Translations under genes and position numbers: made by a program
Assembly: GCA_051653625.1 (NCBI GenBank)
Contig: JBOFWM010000073.1
Span: forward strand, 1-35,440
Reading direction: 5' to 3'
DNA: 35,440 nt
From: SFDP01 sp051653625
GTDB taxonomy: Bacteria; Bacillota; Clostridia; Lachnospirales; Lachnospiraceae
The notes under the pieces: model-generated
What the model saw: only the letters and a program-made list of their open reading frames with translations
Databases searched by the model: none
What the model was told of the DNA's origin: nothing
Shown: piece by piece, positions 25,360 through 33,639 of the stretch
Numbering within the stretch: position 1 is the stretch's first letter
Layout of the letters: each line of letters opens with the position of its first letter

Positions 25360-25402
25360 AAAAGAGTACTTCATTCTTTTCTAAGAATGAAGTACTCTTT
25401 TT
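25359..25402. terminator. Bidirectional terminator, perfect 20-bp stem
   Basis: Positions 25359-25378 and 25383-25402 are exact complements around a TTCT loop, with A and T runs at the two ends, so it can act on both strands. It ends the plus-strand activase gene and the minus-strand metal operon. The last seven codons of the minus-strand gene at 25381 lie inside the stem. Confidence 0.9.
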
Positions 25403-25668
25403 CTAGCTACACTATTCCATAATTCTATTTGAGTTTCATATTGAAGATTCAACCAATCTACAGCTTCCTCTTTTCCTAATTGTGAAAATTCAAATTTTTT
25501 TGTTTGTATTAACTCCTTATTTGTTTTCACGAAATTATTAGGTTCTGGCCAAATTGCGACTTCTATCACATCATCTATTTTTTTCAAATGATAACGCATA
25601 CCAGAAAAACTACCATTAAACTCCTCTTTTTTTATATAATCTAACGTAATCAGTGATTGTTGAATCAT
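25381..25668 (-). CDS. Small conserved-looking protein of unknown function
   Basis: A 95-residue soluble protein (starts MIQQSLITLDYIKKEEFNGS). A recognisable core is GSFSGMRYHLKK and IWPEPNNFVKT, followed by an amphipathic C-terminal helix (EEAVDWLNLQYETQIELW). I do not recognise a named family. Its ATG overlaps the stop of the upstream lipoprotein gene by four bases (ATGA), so it is the fifth gene of the metal-transport unit. The reading frame ends inside the bidirectional terminator stem. Confidence 0.65.
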   Translation of the reverse strand: MIQQSLITLDYIKKEEFNGSFSGMRYHLKKIDDVIEVAIWPEPNNFVKTNKELIQTKKFEFSQLGKEEAVDWLNLQYETQIELWNSVARKRVLHS

Positions 25669-26171
25669 AATAACACCACATCATCTACTGCTATATAATA
25701 ATAGGTGTAACCATCTTCTTCATAACTTCCAAAAACACCAACTAATTCAATTCCCATATCATCCACTAAATAGCCATCCTCATATTCTTTTTGTCCACTC
25801 CAAATAAATTCAATTCCTTGCGCACAACAAGATGCAGCATCTGATATAATCGCATAATTATAAAATTTTGTAGTATCTTCAGAAGTTGCTTTATAATAAA
25901 TTCCATTTAATTTTACTGTTTTTCCAATATAATCAGTAGGATTTTGCATCATATTATATACTTCTGCATAAACAAGTGTACTACTCATAGTGGTTAAATC
26001 CACATCTATATCCGACTTTATATTGGTTTTATTTTCTGTCTGTACATCACTTTCTATTTTCTCTAACTCTGAAGTTGTTGTTTCATTTGCAGCTGAAACA
26101 TTATTTGCACAACCTACTGTATACAATCCAATTATTACAATAATCGCTAATATTTGCATCATTTTTTTCAT
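25665..26171 (-). CDS. Lipoprotein with double-cysteine motif, in the metal-uptake operon
   Basis: A 168-residue predicted lipoprotein (lipobox YTVGC, Cys21). An acidic Ser/Thr/Glu linker (about 22-60) is followed by a small beta-rich, OB-like domain: NPTDYIGKTVKLNGIYYKAT, then SDAASCCAQGIEFIWSG. The Cys-Cys followed by A-x-G-I-E-F is reminiscent of the CC motif of DUF1980/TIGR03943 proteins, which have been linked to zinc; this similarity is by eye only. It lies 12 bases after the ABC permease gene and is coupled to the next gene by ATGA. A role in handling the imported metal is inferred from position. Confidence 0.65.
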   Translation of the reverse strand: MKKMMQILAIIVIIGLYTVGCANNVSAANETTTSELEKIESDVQTENKTNIKSDIDVDLTTMSSTLVYAEVYNMMQNPTDYIGKTVKLNGIYYKATSEDTTKFYNYAIISDAASCCAQGIEFIWSGQKEYEDGYLVDDMGIELVGVFGSYEEDGYTYYYIAVDDVVLL

Positions 26172-26183
26172 ATAAATTCTCCT

Positions 26184-27026
26184 CTACTTTTTACTTATTA
26201 TACCAATGAAACTAAAAATTGCAAAGCCTAAAATATCAACTGCAACTATGGTTGACCCAACTGGTGTTCCTACTAAAATCGCAATAATAATTCCACTACT
26301 TGCACATATCATGGATATAATTACAGAACAAATAATTACAGCTTTAAAACTTTTAAACACTCGCATTGCTGACATTGCCGGAAATATAACAAGTGCAGAA
26401 ATAAGTAAGGAGCCTACTAAATTCATTGCTAATACAACTACAACAGCAATAATAATTGCTAAAATCAAATTATATGTTTTTGCTTTTGTTCCAGTAGCTG
26501 TTGCAAAATCTTCATCAAATGTAACAGCAAATATTTTATGATAAAATAAAAAAAAGGAAAATACCACAAGAATGGATAATATGATACATACCCATACATC
26601 CCAAATAGATAATGTTAAAATTGATGTAGAACCAAACAACGTTGCGCATACATCTCCTGCTAAATTAGAGGATTTTGAAAATAAATTCATAATCAGATAG
26701 CCAATTGCAAGTGTTCCAACAGAAATCATAGCAATTGCTGCATCACCTTTTATCTTTGTATTTTGTCCCATTCTTAACAATAAAATAGCACAAAGAATAG
26801 TAATTGGCATAACAATAAGAACACTATTTGTCAAATCTAAAGCAGTTGCAATTGCCATAGCACCAAATGCCACATGGGATAATCCATCTCCTATAAAAGA
26901 AAATCGTTTTAATACAAGGCTAGCACCAAATAATGATGAACATAAAGCAATTAATATACCAACAATCATTGCATAACGCACAAAAGGATATTCTAAATAT
27001 AAAAATAATTTATCCAGTAATTCCAT
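26184..27026 (-). CDS. znuB: Zinc/manganese-type ABC transporter permease (ZnuB-like)
   Basis: A 280-residue membrane protein of the ABC-3 permease family that forms the channel of zinc or manganese importers. Typical segments are LFGASLVLKRFSFIGDGLSH near the N-terminus and LVGSLLISALVIFPAMSA. About seven to nine transmembrane helices. Start: ATG at 27026, with the strong GGAGGAGGG upstream; an in-frame start at 27137 would run far into znuC. It overlaps the ATPase gene by 17 bases. It works with the ATPase and the His-rich binding protein encoded upstream. Confidence 0.9.
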   Translation of the reverse strand: MELLDKLFLYLEYPFVRYAMIVGILIALCSSLFGASLVLKRFSFIGDGLSHVAFGAMAIATALDLTNSVLIVMPITILCAILLLRMGQNTKIKGDAAIAMISVGTLAIGYLIMNLFSKSSNLAGDVCATLFGSTSILTLSIWDVWVCIILSILVVFSFFLFYHKIFAVTFDEDFATATGTKAKTYNLILAIIIAVVVVLAMNLVGSLLISALVIFPAMSAMRVFKSFKAVIICSVIISMICASSGIIIAILVGTPVGSTIVAVDILGFAIFSFIGIISKK

Positions 27027-27717
27027 CACACTTCCCTCCTCCGTTATTCTTAGATAAGTACTCTTCCTTTCTTCCGTAAAATAAAATACTTTTATTTCCA
27101 ATGTGCAAAACATGGGAGCATTGTTGAATGGATGCATTTACGTCATGAGAAATCATAATGATAGATATTCCTTTTTTATTAAGTAATTCTATCATTTGAT
27201 ACATTTCAATTGTGGCATTTGGATCTAATCCTGCAACTGGCTCATCAAGCAACAATAGTTTACTCGTTGCACAAATTGCGCGTGCTAAAAGAACACGTTG
27301 TTGTTGTCCACCAGACAATTCCCTATAACAACGCTTTTTCATATCTAGAATTCCTAATTGCTTCATTGCTTCATTTGCTCTATTTTTTTCTTCCTTTGTA
27401 TAAAATGGACGAAGCCCACATTGATTCAAACAACCAGATCGTACAATTTCTTCAATAGATGCAGGAAAATCCTTTTGAATATCTGTTTGCTGTGGTAAAT
27501 AGCCTATTTGAGTAGATGATACCCCATCTCCCATTTTAATGATTCCTTCCATTGGTGATTTTAGATTTAAAAGTACTTTCATAAGTGTACTTTTTCCTGA
27601 TCCATTTTCTCCAATGATACATAGATAATCACCTTCATTTACCTCAAAAGAAAGATTTTCCAATATACTTTTTCCGTCATATCCTAGTTTTAAATCTTCA
27701 CATAATATTTGTGACAT
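27010..27717 (-). CDS. znuC: Metal ABC transporter ATPase (ZnuC-like)
   Basis: A 235-residue ABC ATPase energising zinc/manganese uptake. Walker A GENGSGKST, Q-loop LPQQTDIQ, signature LSGGQQQRV, Walker B LLLLDEPVAGLD and the H-loop MISHDV are all present. Start ATG 27717 is preceded by GAGGGGAAAAAGG. It lies 18 bases after the binding-protein gene and overlaps the permease gene by 17 bases. Confidence 0.92.
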   Translation of the reverse strand: MSQILCEDLKLGYDGKSILENLSFEVNEGDYLCIIGENGSGKSTLMKVLLNLKSPMEGIIKMGDGVSSTQIGYLPQQTDIQKDFPASIEEIVRSGCLNQCGLRPFYTKEEKNRANEAMKQLGILDMKKRCYRELSGGQQQRVLLARAICATSKLLLLDEPVAGLDPNATIEMYQMIELLNKKGISIIMISHDVNASIQQCSHVLHIGNKSILFYGRKEEYLSKNNGGGKCDGITG

Positions 27718-27735
27718 ACCTTTTTCCCCTCTACA

Positions 27736-28758
27736 CTAGTTAAGTGCTTTTTCAAGAACATGTAGATTATCTTTCATTATAGAAAGATAGGTTGTTCCAT
27801 TTTCAATCATTAATTTTGTTACAGATTGCATAGAATTTAATACTAAAATTTCTTGATCTTTTGAATTCGTATTGTTATTTATTGTTTTTGCAATTGATTG
27901 ATCTGCACTTTCTGTTACCATTATATAGTGTAAATTTAATCCCTCAACTTTATCCGTTAAAAATAAAACAGTCTCAAAACTTGCCTCTGTTTCCGCCGAA
28001 CACCCCGGAAATGCGGCATAATATTCAATTCCATAATCATCTACTAAATAACGAAATGGAAAACGATCCGCAAATAAAACTACGTTATTTTTTGCTAAGT
28101 CCACTATATCTTGATATGCACGATCCATTTCCTCTAATTTTACGATATAGTTTTCTACATTTTGCATTAATATTTCGCGATGCTTTGGTGCCAATGTTGC
28201 TATTTCTTCTGCGATAACTTGACTAAGTATTTTTGCATTTTTTAAAGATAACCACACATGTTCATCTAATACTTCTTCATGGTTATCCTCTTCGTGACTT
28301 TCCTCTTCGTGATCATGGTCTTCTTCCATTCCATCTATTATATCTTCTGTCTTAATTAAATCACCCATTAATCCTACAAGATTTAAAACTTTCATATTAG
28401 AATTCATTGCATCTTTTAAAACATTTTCCACCCATTGATCCGATTCTCCACCAATGTAAATAAATAAATCACATGATGAAAGCATAACAATATCCTCAAC
28501 AGATGGTTGATAATTATGCAGATCAACACCATTATCTAAAAGTAATGTTACTTCAATATTAGTTTCTATATCCCCAATGATATTTTTAATCCAATCATAT
28601 TGCGGAAATGTTGTACATACAATTTTAATTGTCTCTTCTTGTGTTTCCTGTAAAGATGTTTCCTCACTTTTTTTATCAACTGTGTTTACAGTACCACATC
28701 CAATCATCCCCATTGCTATTAAAAAAATTGCAATCATTTTTGTAGTCATTCGTTTCAT
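27736..28758 (-). CDS. znuA: Metal-binding lipoprotein of the ABC transporter (ZnuA-like)
   Basis: A 340-residue cluster A-I metal-binding protein, lipid-anchored through Cys21 (lipobox MIGC). Metal ligands are suggested by the His in DLHNYQPS, the His of EHVWLSLKNA, the acidic residue in FADRFPFRYL and the Asp in ESADQS. Just before the second ligand is a His/Asp/Glu-rich loop (EEDHDHEEESHEEDNHEE, about residues 146-163), typical of zinc rather than manganese binding proteins. It is the first gene of the minus-strand unit and has its own promoter (28852-28880) with a palindrome at 28822-28835 in the leader. Metal identity is inferred. Confidence 0.9.
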   Translation of the reverse strand: MKRMTTKMIAIFLIAMGMIGCGTVNTVDKKSEETSLQETQEETIKIVCTTFPQYDWIKNIIGDIETNIEVTLLLDNGVDLHNYQPSVEDIVMLSSCDLFIYIGGESDQWVENVLKDAMNSNMKVLNLVGLMGDLIKTEDIIDGMEEDHDHEEESHEEDNHEEVLDEHVWLSLKNAKILSQVIAEEIATLAPKHREILMQNVENYIVKLEEMDRAYQDIVDLAKNNVVLFADRFPFRYLVDDYGIEYYAAFPGCSAETEASFETVLFLTDKVEGLNLHYIMVTESADQSIAKTINNNTNSKDQEILVLNSMQSVTKLMIENGTTYLSIMKDNLHVLEKALN

Positions 28759-28821
28759 TTTCTAATCCTCCCTTGTTGTCAATAAATTACCAAATATGTA
28801 TTAATGTTCATATGTTCATAA

Positions 28822-28835
28822 TTAGTTATGACTAA
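28822..28835. promoter_or_regulatory. Candidate metal-repressor operator in the znuA leader
   Basis: The palindrome TTAGT-TATG-ACTAA lies about 10-23 bases downstream of the predicted start of transcription. A similar element is found at the mntP promoter. Size and position fit a dimeric metalloregulator (Zur- or MntR-like). Two tandem ATGTTCAT copies (28804-28819) lie beside it. Confidence 0.45.
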
Positions 28836-28851
28836 CTACTTTTACTTTGCT

Positions 28852-28880
28852 ATAATATCATTTCATTTTTTTAATGTCAA
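28852..28880 (-). promoter_or_regulatory. Sigma-A-type promoter of znuABC
   Basis: On the minus strand a perfect TTGACA (28875-28880) and TATTAT (28852-28857) are separated by exactly 17 bases. The leader to ATG 28758 is about 85 bases and holds the palindrome at 28822-28835. Confidence 0.7.
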
Positions 28881-28971
28881 ATACTATTTTAAGATTCAGA
28901 TGCTATTGTAACATTTTGTCAAAATCTAGAATATAGTAAGATATATTCTAATTAACAAGGAAGGAATTTTC

Positions 28972-29799
28972 ATGTCAAATATTAGCTACAAAACAATTGA
29001 TATTTCTCACCACAATACCATTACCAATTGGTCAGAATTAGCAAAAGAAATCAATACAATTATTATTCGCTTAGGATATATTAGTTACACAAATGGCAAA
29101 TTTGTGACAGATAAAAAATTTGAATCTTACATAACTACAGCTCTAGCCAATAATATGAACATTGGAATCTATGTTTGGGATCAATCCATAAATGAAAAAG
29201 AAGCAAGTGATTTTGCGGACTACTGCGCTGCTAAACTTAAGCCATATCCTATTAAACTTCCAGTATATTTAGATAGTGAATATTATAATGCGAAAAGAGA
29301 AGGTCGTGCCGATTATCTTTCAGCAGCAAATCGAACTAAAAATATCATTGCATTTTGTGAACGTATCAAGCAACATGGTTACACACCTGGTGTTTATGCA
29401 AGCAATTCCTGGTTTCAGACACAAGTAAACTTTAATGCCTTAAAAAATTATGAAATTTGGTGTGCTAGATATTCAACAGATAAACCTACTATTGGAAAAT
29501 ATGAAGCTTGGCAATATGGAAGTGAAATATTTTCATGGGCAAAAGGACCCATTGATGTAAATTTATTTTATAAAAAATATGATAAAACAATTGCAATACA
29601 ACCTGCCCTAAAAAAAACTAATGTAAAAATTACAGCAACTTTATTAAATATAAGATCTACGCCAACTTCTGTAAAATCTTCAAACATTGTAGGTACTTAT
29701 AAAAAAGGAACTATTGTTACAATCACTGGTGAAACAAACACAGGGTGGTACTCGACTAAAGATGGTTATATTTACAAAAAATACACCACATTAATTTAA
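28972..29799 (+). CDS. GH25 lysozyme-like muramidase with SH3b domain
   Basis: A 275-residue protein with a glycoside hydrolase 25 catalytic domain (residues 5-200). The opening motif is TIDISHHN (Asp10), the acidic pair is YLDSEY (Asp101, Glu103), and the late motif is YEAWQYGS. A C-terminal bacterial SH3 domain (about 213-275: TATLLNIRSTPT ... GWYSTKDGYIYKKY) would bind the cell wall. It would cleave the N-acetylmuramyl-glucosamine bond of peptidoglycan. No signal peptide is seen, as in phage endolysins, but no phage genes are near. AAGGAAGG precedes ATG 28972. It stands alone between znuA and mntP, followed by a bidirectional terminator. Confidence 0.88.
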   Translation: MSNISYKTIDISHHNTITNWSELAKEINTIIIRLGYISYTNGKFVTDKKFESYITTALANNMNIGIYVWDQSINEKEASDFADYCAAKLKPYPIKLPVYLDSEYYNAKREGRADYLSAANRTKNIIAFCERIKQHGYTPGVYASNSWFQTQVNFNALKNYEIWCARYSTDKPTIGKYEAWQYGSEIFSWAKGPIDVNLFYKKYDKTIAIQPALKKTNVKITATLLNIRSTPTSVKSSNIVGTYKKGTIVTITGETNTGWYSTKDGYIYKKYTTLI

Positions 29800-29803
29800 C
29801 AAA

Positions 29804-29827
29804 AAAGGGGGCCAAACCAGCCCCTTT
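29804..29827. terminator. Bidirectional terminator between GH25 and mntP
   Basis: AAAGGGG (29804-29810) pairs with CCCCTTT (29821-29827) around a 10-base loop. On the minus strand the stem is followed by a run of T's, on the plus strand by TTTAATTC. It serves both convergent genes. Confidence 0.8.
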
Positions 29828-29830
29828 AAT

Positions 29831-30385
29831 TCAAAAAAATATATGCTCTAATAGAATTTTTCCACCTATTAACATTAAAATACATCCACCAAATAATTCT
29901 GCTTTTGCCTTATATTTTATTCCAAATACATTTCCTATTTTAATACCTAATATACCAAAAAAGAATGTTGTACATCCAATTATAACAGATGAACTTACAA
30001 TATCAACGGACAAAAATGCAAATGTTATACCTACTGCAAGCGCATCTATACTTGTTGCTATTGCTAAAATAGTCATTGATTTTATATCAAAGTCACCACA
30101 AACTTCATTCTCTTCGTCTCTCGATTCCTTAATCATCTTTAATCCAATGAACATAAGTAAAATAAATGCAATCCAATGATCAATATTTTGTATTAGTCCA
30201 CTAAATTGTACACCTACTATATATCCAATGATAGGCATCAACGCTTGGAAACCACCAAAAAATAATCCAGCTTTAATCCCATTTTTCCAATTCAATGTTT
30301 TCATACTAAGTCCTTTGCAAATAGAAACAGCAAAAGCATCCATTGACAAACCTACTCCAATTATAAATACCTCTAAAAAACTCAT
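29831..30385 (-). CDS. mntP: Manganese efflux pump MntP
   Basis: A 184-residue MntP (former DUF204) manganese exporter with six transmembrane helices in two similar halves. The essential aspartates are visible in SMDAFAVSICKG (first half) and SIDALAVGITFA (second half), each in a transmembrane helix. Length is normal. Start ATG 30385; upstream is a promoter with a palindromic element overlapping the presumed start of transcription. The 85-base gap to the next gene is too short for a yybP-ykoY manganese riboswitch, and none was seen. Confidence 0.92.
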   Translation of the reverse strand: MSFLEVFIIGVGLSMDAFAVSICKGLSMKTLNWKNGIKAGLFFGGFQALMPIIGYIVGVQFSGLIQNIDHWIAFILLMFIGLKMIKESRDEENEVCGDFDIKSMTILAIATSIDALAVGITFAFLSVDIVSSSVIIGCTTFFFGILGIKIGNVFGIKYKAKAELFGGCILMLIGGKILLEHIFF

Positions 30386-30410
30386 AGCATAACCTACCTT
30401 TTATAGAATA

Positions 30411-30454
30411 ATAGTCTAACTAATTTATGATATCATTTTTTCTATATTTGTCAA
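30411..30454 (-). promoter_or_regulatory. mntP promoter with candidate metal-responsive operator
   Basis: On the minus strand TTGACA (30449-30454) and TATCAT (30427-30432) are 16 bases apart. Just downstream, 30411-30430 on the plus strand reads ATAGTCTAACTAATTTATGA, similar to the palindrome region of the znuA leader (18 matching columns with two single-base gaps by eye). Confidence 0.5.
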
Positions 30455-30470
30455 TGAATATAATATTTAT

Positions 30471-31226
30471 TTATTTATGAATATTATATTTATTATCCCT
30501 TATTTTTAATGCAATATCTGGAACATTCGTAATTATTGCGTCAATTTCATTTTTTAAAAAATACGAAATATATTCTTTATCATCAATCGTCCATAAATGT
30601 AAATATAAATTTTCTTTATGACATTCTTTTATTAGTTTTTTATCAATCATATTATAAAATATAGGATGCAATCCATCTACAAGATACTTCTTTGCATATT
30701 CAACAACCTCTAACCATCCGTCTGCATATAAAAATGCTACCTTTGCGGAAGGTTTTATTTTTTTTATGTGTGTTACACTTTTATGATTGAACGAAGAATA
30801 CCAAACTTTATTATCCATATTCATTTTTTCAGTCAACTCAACAACAGCTTCCTCTATACCAGTATATGAAAAAATATTTGTTTTTAATTCTATATTAATT
30901 TCCAAATTACTTTCCTTTAATAATTCATATACTTCTTCTAATGTTGGAATTTGTTCACCAAAAAAATCATCTTGTCCATTATGAAAAGAAAAAGTTTTTA
31001 ATTCATTCAATGTATAATCTTTTACCCATCCAACGCCATTACTAGTACGATCAATTTTCTCATCATGAATTACAACTAATTGATTATCCTTACTGAATTG
31101 TATATCTAATTCTATTCCATCAGCCCCCATATCTAATGCTAATTGAAATGCTGCTAAAGTGTTTTCAGGAGCATATCCCAACTCGCCTCCTCCAGAAGCA
31201 CCTCTATGAGCCCATATTTTTGTCAT
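30471..31226 (-). CDS. ugpQ: Glycerophosphodiester phosphodiesterase (UgpQ-like)
   Basis: A 251-residue cytoplasmic GDPD that hydrolyses glycerophosphodiesters to sn-glycerol-3-phosphate and an alcohol. Catalytic motifs are clear: HRGASGGGELGYAPENTLAA, then ADGIELDIQFSKD with metal-binding Glu/Asp, and VVIHDEKIDRTSNG. Start: ATG 31226 with AAAGGA upstream; an in-frame start at 31280 would fall in the terminator hairpin. It is the last gene after ugpB, separated by a strong hairpin (31261-31319), so its expression may be reduced or independent. Together with the transporter it completes the Ugp pathway. Confidence 0.9.
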   Translation of the reverse strand: MTKIWAHRGASGGGELGYAPENTLAAFQLALDMGADGIELDIQFSKDNQLVVIHDEKIDRTSNGVGWVKDYTLNELKTFSFHNGQDDFFGEQIPTLEEVYELLKESNLEINIELKTNIFSYTGIEEAVVELTEKMNMDNKVWYSSFNHKSVTHIKKIKPSAKVAFLYADGWLEVVEYAKKYLVDGLHPIFYNMIDKKLIKECHKENLYLHLWTIDDKEYISYFLKNEIDAIITNVPDIALKIRDNKYNIHK

Positions 31227-31260
31227 ATATTTATATTCCTTTCTTTTTATTGTATTAATT

Positions 31261-31319
31261 AGCTTAAAATAATGATACACCTCTTACAAACTTGTAAGGG
31301 TGTATCATTATTTTAAGCT
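31261..31319 (-). terminator. Long hairpin between ugpB and ugpQ
   Basis: Positions 31261-31281 and 31299-31319 pair almost perfectly over about 21 bp, and an inner CTTACAA/TTGTAAG (31283-31298) extends the stem. The stem base contains A/T runs, so it can end transcription after ugpB. It also forms part of the ugpQ leader. Confidence 0.75.
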
Positions 31320-32698
31320 TAATTTAATAAATTGTAATCTTCAATTGCACGATTAATACTTGATGCCATTTTTTCAACTGCTTCATCTACTGTTTCTAAT
31401 TGATTAAGCATATTTTCAATTTCACCTTCAACAATTTGTCTTGCTTCTGGAAAAACACTGATTAGTGCTCCTGCATACTCCGGTGCTGAATTATGCAATT
31501 GTTCAATAGCTGTCATAAACTGTGGATATTCTTCTATATTATCTAAAAACACTTGCTCTGTATGTGCCTGCGTTGTGATTGGAAAATATCCTGTTTTAAC
31601 ATTCCAATATGCTTGATTTTCTGCTGATACTAAAAATTTAATAAATTCCCATACAGCAGCTTCTTTTTGAGGATTTTCATTATTTAATGCCCATAAAGAA
31701 CCACCTCCCATCGACACACCACCTACATCTTCACTTTTAATTTTAGGAAAATATGCTGTTCCAACTTCAAACTTTCCATTCACATCTGACAATATTGTAG
31801 TAAGAGATGCTGTAGATCCAAATGTTATCGCTGATGAACCTGCACTAAATTCTGTAATTGCTGTATCACTTCCTCTTCCAGAATTTGGTGCATATCCAGC
31901 TTCATATAATTCTAACCATTTTGATAAAATATTTTTTGCAGCACCATTTTCATCGAATACAACTTTTGTAGCAATTCCTTCACGTCCATTTCCATTATCC
32001 ACGTAATGCAATCCTTGTTTTCCAATTAATTGTTCAAAAAACCAACCGTCTATCCCTAATGACATAACTTGTTTTGCAGCACTTTTTTCTAATAGCGTAT
32101 CAGCAATTGCTTGAATACCTTCAAAGCTATCAGGAATTTCTGTAATTCCTGCCGCTTTAAACATATCTATATTATAATACATAATTGGAGTTGATGAATT
32201 AAATGGCATAGAAAAAAGTCTATCATTTACTGTATAATAGGCAGCAATATTTTCTTCTATCACACTGCTATCCCAATTATCAAGATCAATTAATTCTTGC
32301 ATTGGAATTACCCACCCTGAATCAATCATTAACCTTGTTCCAATATCATAAATTTGAACAAGATCTGCTCCCATATTTCCTATTTGTGCTGATGTTAATT
32401 TTTTAATTGTATCGTCATAAGACCCTTGATATTGTGCATCTACTGTAATACCAAATTCATTTTCACTATTAAATTTTCCAACTAAATAATCAATAGCCTC
32501 TCCATTAATTCCACCCATTGAATGCCAAAATGTAATTGTTACATCATCTGTAATTTGTGCAATTTCTGTTACAACCACTTTTTGTGTTTCTGTATCTTCG
32601 TTTATTTCTGCACTAGAAGTAGCAGCACTTCCACACCCAATTACATTTACTATCACCATAGTAATACCTAACACCATTGCTAAAACTCTTTTTTTCAT
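31319..32698 (-). CDS. ugpB: Glycerol-3-phosphate-type ABC transporter binding lipoprotein (UgpB-like)
   Basis: A 459-residue solute-binding lipoprotein (lipobox VIGC, Cys22) of the extracellular binding protein family 1. The mature start ITFWHSMGGINGEAIDYLVG is characteristic of UgpB, which binds sn-glycerol-3-phosphate or glycerophosphodiesters. Other typical segments are SMPFNSSTPIMYYN and WEFIKFLVSAENQAYW. Start ATG 32698 with GGAGGA upstream (the ATG at 32710 is less well placed). It follows the permease genes by 53 bases and precedes the GDPD gene. Substrate call rests on family motif and on the adjacent ugpQ. Confidence 0.87.
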   Translation of the reverse strand: MKKRVLAMVLGITMVIVNVIGCGSAATSSAEINEDTETQKVVVTEIAQITDDVTITFWHSMGGINGEAIDYLVGKFNSENEFGITVDAQYQGSYDDTIKKLTSAQIGNMGADLVQIYDIGTRLMIDSGWVIPMQELIDLDNWDSSVIEENIAAYYTVNDRLFSMPFNSSTPIMYYNIDMFKAAGITEIPDSFEGIQAIADTLLEKSAAKQVMSLGIDGWFFEQLIGKQGLHYVDNGNGREGIATKVVFDENGAAKNILSKWLELYEAGYAPNSGRGSDTAITEFSAGSSAITFGSTASLTTILSDVNGKFEVGTAYFPKIKSEDVGGVSMGGGSLWALNNENPQKEAAVWEFIKFLVSAENQAYWNVKTGYFPITTQAHTEQVFLDNIEEYPQFMTAIEQLHNSAPEYAGALISVFPEARQIVEGEIENMLNQLETVDEAVEKMASSINRAIEDYNLLN

Positions 32699-32751
32699 AA
32701 TTTCCTCCATTTGATTTTAATTGTATATGTAAACTGGTTATTTGCTTAAAT

Positions 32752-33639
32752 TTATCCTTTTACAGCACCAGAAAACATTCCTTTTATTAATTGTTTTTGT
32801 CCAATTATAAAAATTAAAAGTGATGGAATGATGATTAAGATAACACCAGCTACCATCATAGTAACAGATTGTGAATCAACGCCATCTAACATACTAATAC
32901 CAATTTGAACAGTTCTTTTTTCATTTGATCCTGTTACTAATAATGGCCACATATACATATTCCATGCATTAATAAATGTATATACTCCCATAGCTCCCAT
33001 TGCTGATTTTGTTAAAGGTAGAAGAATTTGAATTAGAAATCTCAAATTTCCACAGCCATCAATTTTAGCTGATTCATATAAGGACATAGGAAATGTCATA
33101 AAAAATTGTCGAAATAAAAATATACCCATAGCACTTGTTAAATAAGGAATAATTAATACATGGTAAGAATCTAACCATCCCCAACTACTTACTGTTAAAT
33201 AATTTGATATAATCGTAGCTTCTCCTGGAATCATCATAGTCGCCATTACAATTAAGAATAAAATATTTTTTCCTTTAAATTCCAAAAATGAAAATGAAAA
33301 TGCTGCCAATGAGCATGAAATAATTTGACCGATTGTTATTATTATGGCAACAATAAAAGAATTACCAACGAATTGAAGCATGGGTACTTTTTCTAGTGCT
33401 TCTTTAAAGTTCTCTAATGTTGGTTCACTTGGTATAATATTTAAATCTAGTGAAATCAATTCACTTGAACGCATTAATGCAATACTTACTGCATATAAAA
33501 GTGGAATCAAAATTATAAATGAAACAATGCAATTGAAAAAAATTAGTCCTACTTTTTTTAATTGTTTTTTCAAATAAGCCTTTTGACCTGCTTTATGCTG
33601 GATTTTTTTAAAATCTACTTGTTTTTCTATTATTTCCAT
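32752..33639 (-). CDS. ugpE: ABC transporter permease (UgpE-like)
   Basis: A 295-residue MalG-family permease with about six transmembrane helices. The cytoplasmic EAA loop YESAKIDGCGNLRFLIQILLP contacts the ATPase. The C-terminus ends GMFSGAVKG, typical of this subfamily. Start: ATG 33639, with AGGAG ten bases upstream; it shares one base with the stop of ugpA (TGATG), a standard coupled arrangement. A TTG at 33642 is a less likely alternative. With UgpA it forms the channel for glycerol-3-phosphate. Confidence 0.88.
   Translation of the reverse strand: MEIIEKQVDFKKIQHKAGQKAYLKKQLKKVGLIFFNCIVSFIILIPLLYAVSIALMRSSELISLDLNIIPSEPTLENFKEALEKVPMLQFVGNSFIVAIIITIGQIISCSLAAFSFSFLEFKGKNILFLIVMATMMIPGEATIISNYLTVSSWGWLDSYHVLIIPYLTSAMGIFLFRQFFMTFPMSLYESAKIDGCGNLRFLIQILLPLTKSAMGAMGVYTFINAWNMYMWPLLVTGSNEKRTVQIGISMLDGVDSQSVTMMVAGVILIIIPSLLIFIIGQKQLIKGMFSGAVKG

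Noticed and set aside
28804..28819. Tandem ATGTTCAT repeat in the znuA leader as a separate operator
   Set aside because: Two adjacent 8-base copies in AT-rich DNA could be chance; the neighbouring palindrome with a related copy at mntP is the better candidate.
28906..28947. Promoter of the GH25 gene (TTGTCA or TTGTAA with AT-rich -10 candidates)
   Set aside because: No pair has both good hexamers and 16-18 base spacing.
30386..30470. yybP-ykoY manganese riboswitch before mntP
   Set aside because: The gap is 85 bases and is occupied by a promoter; the conserved aptamer loops are not present.
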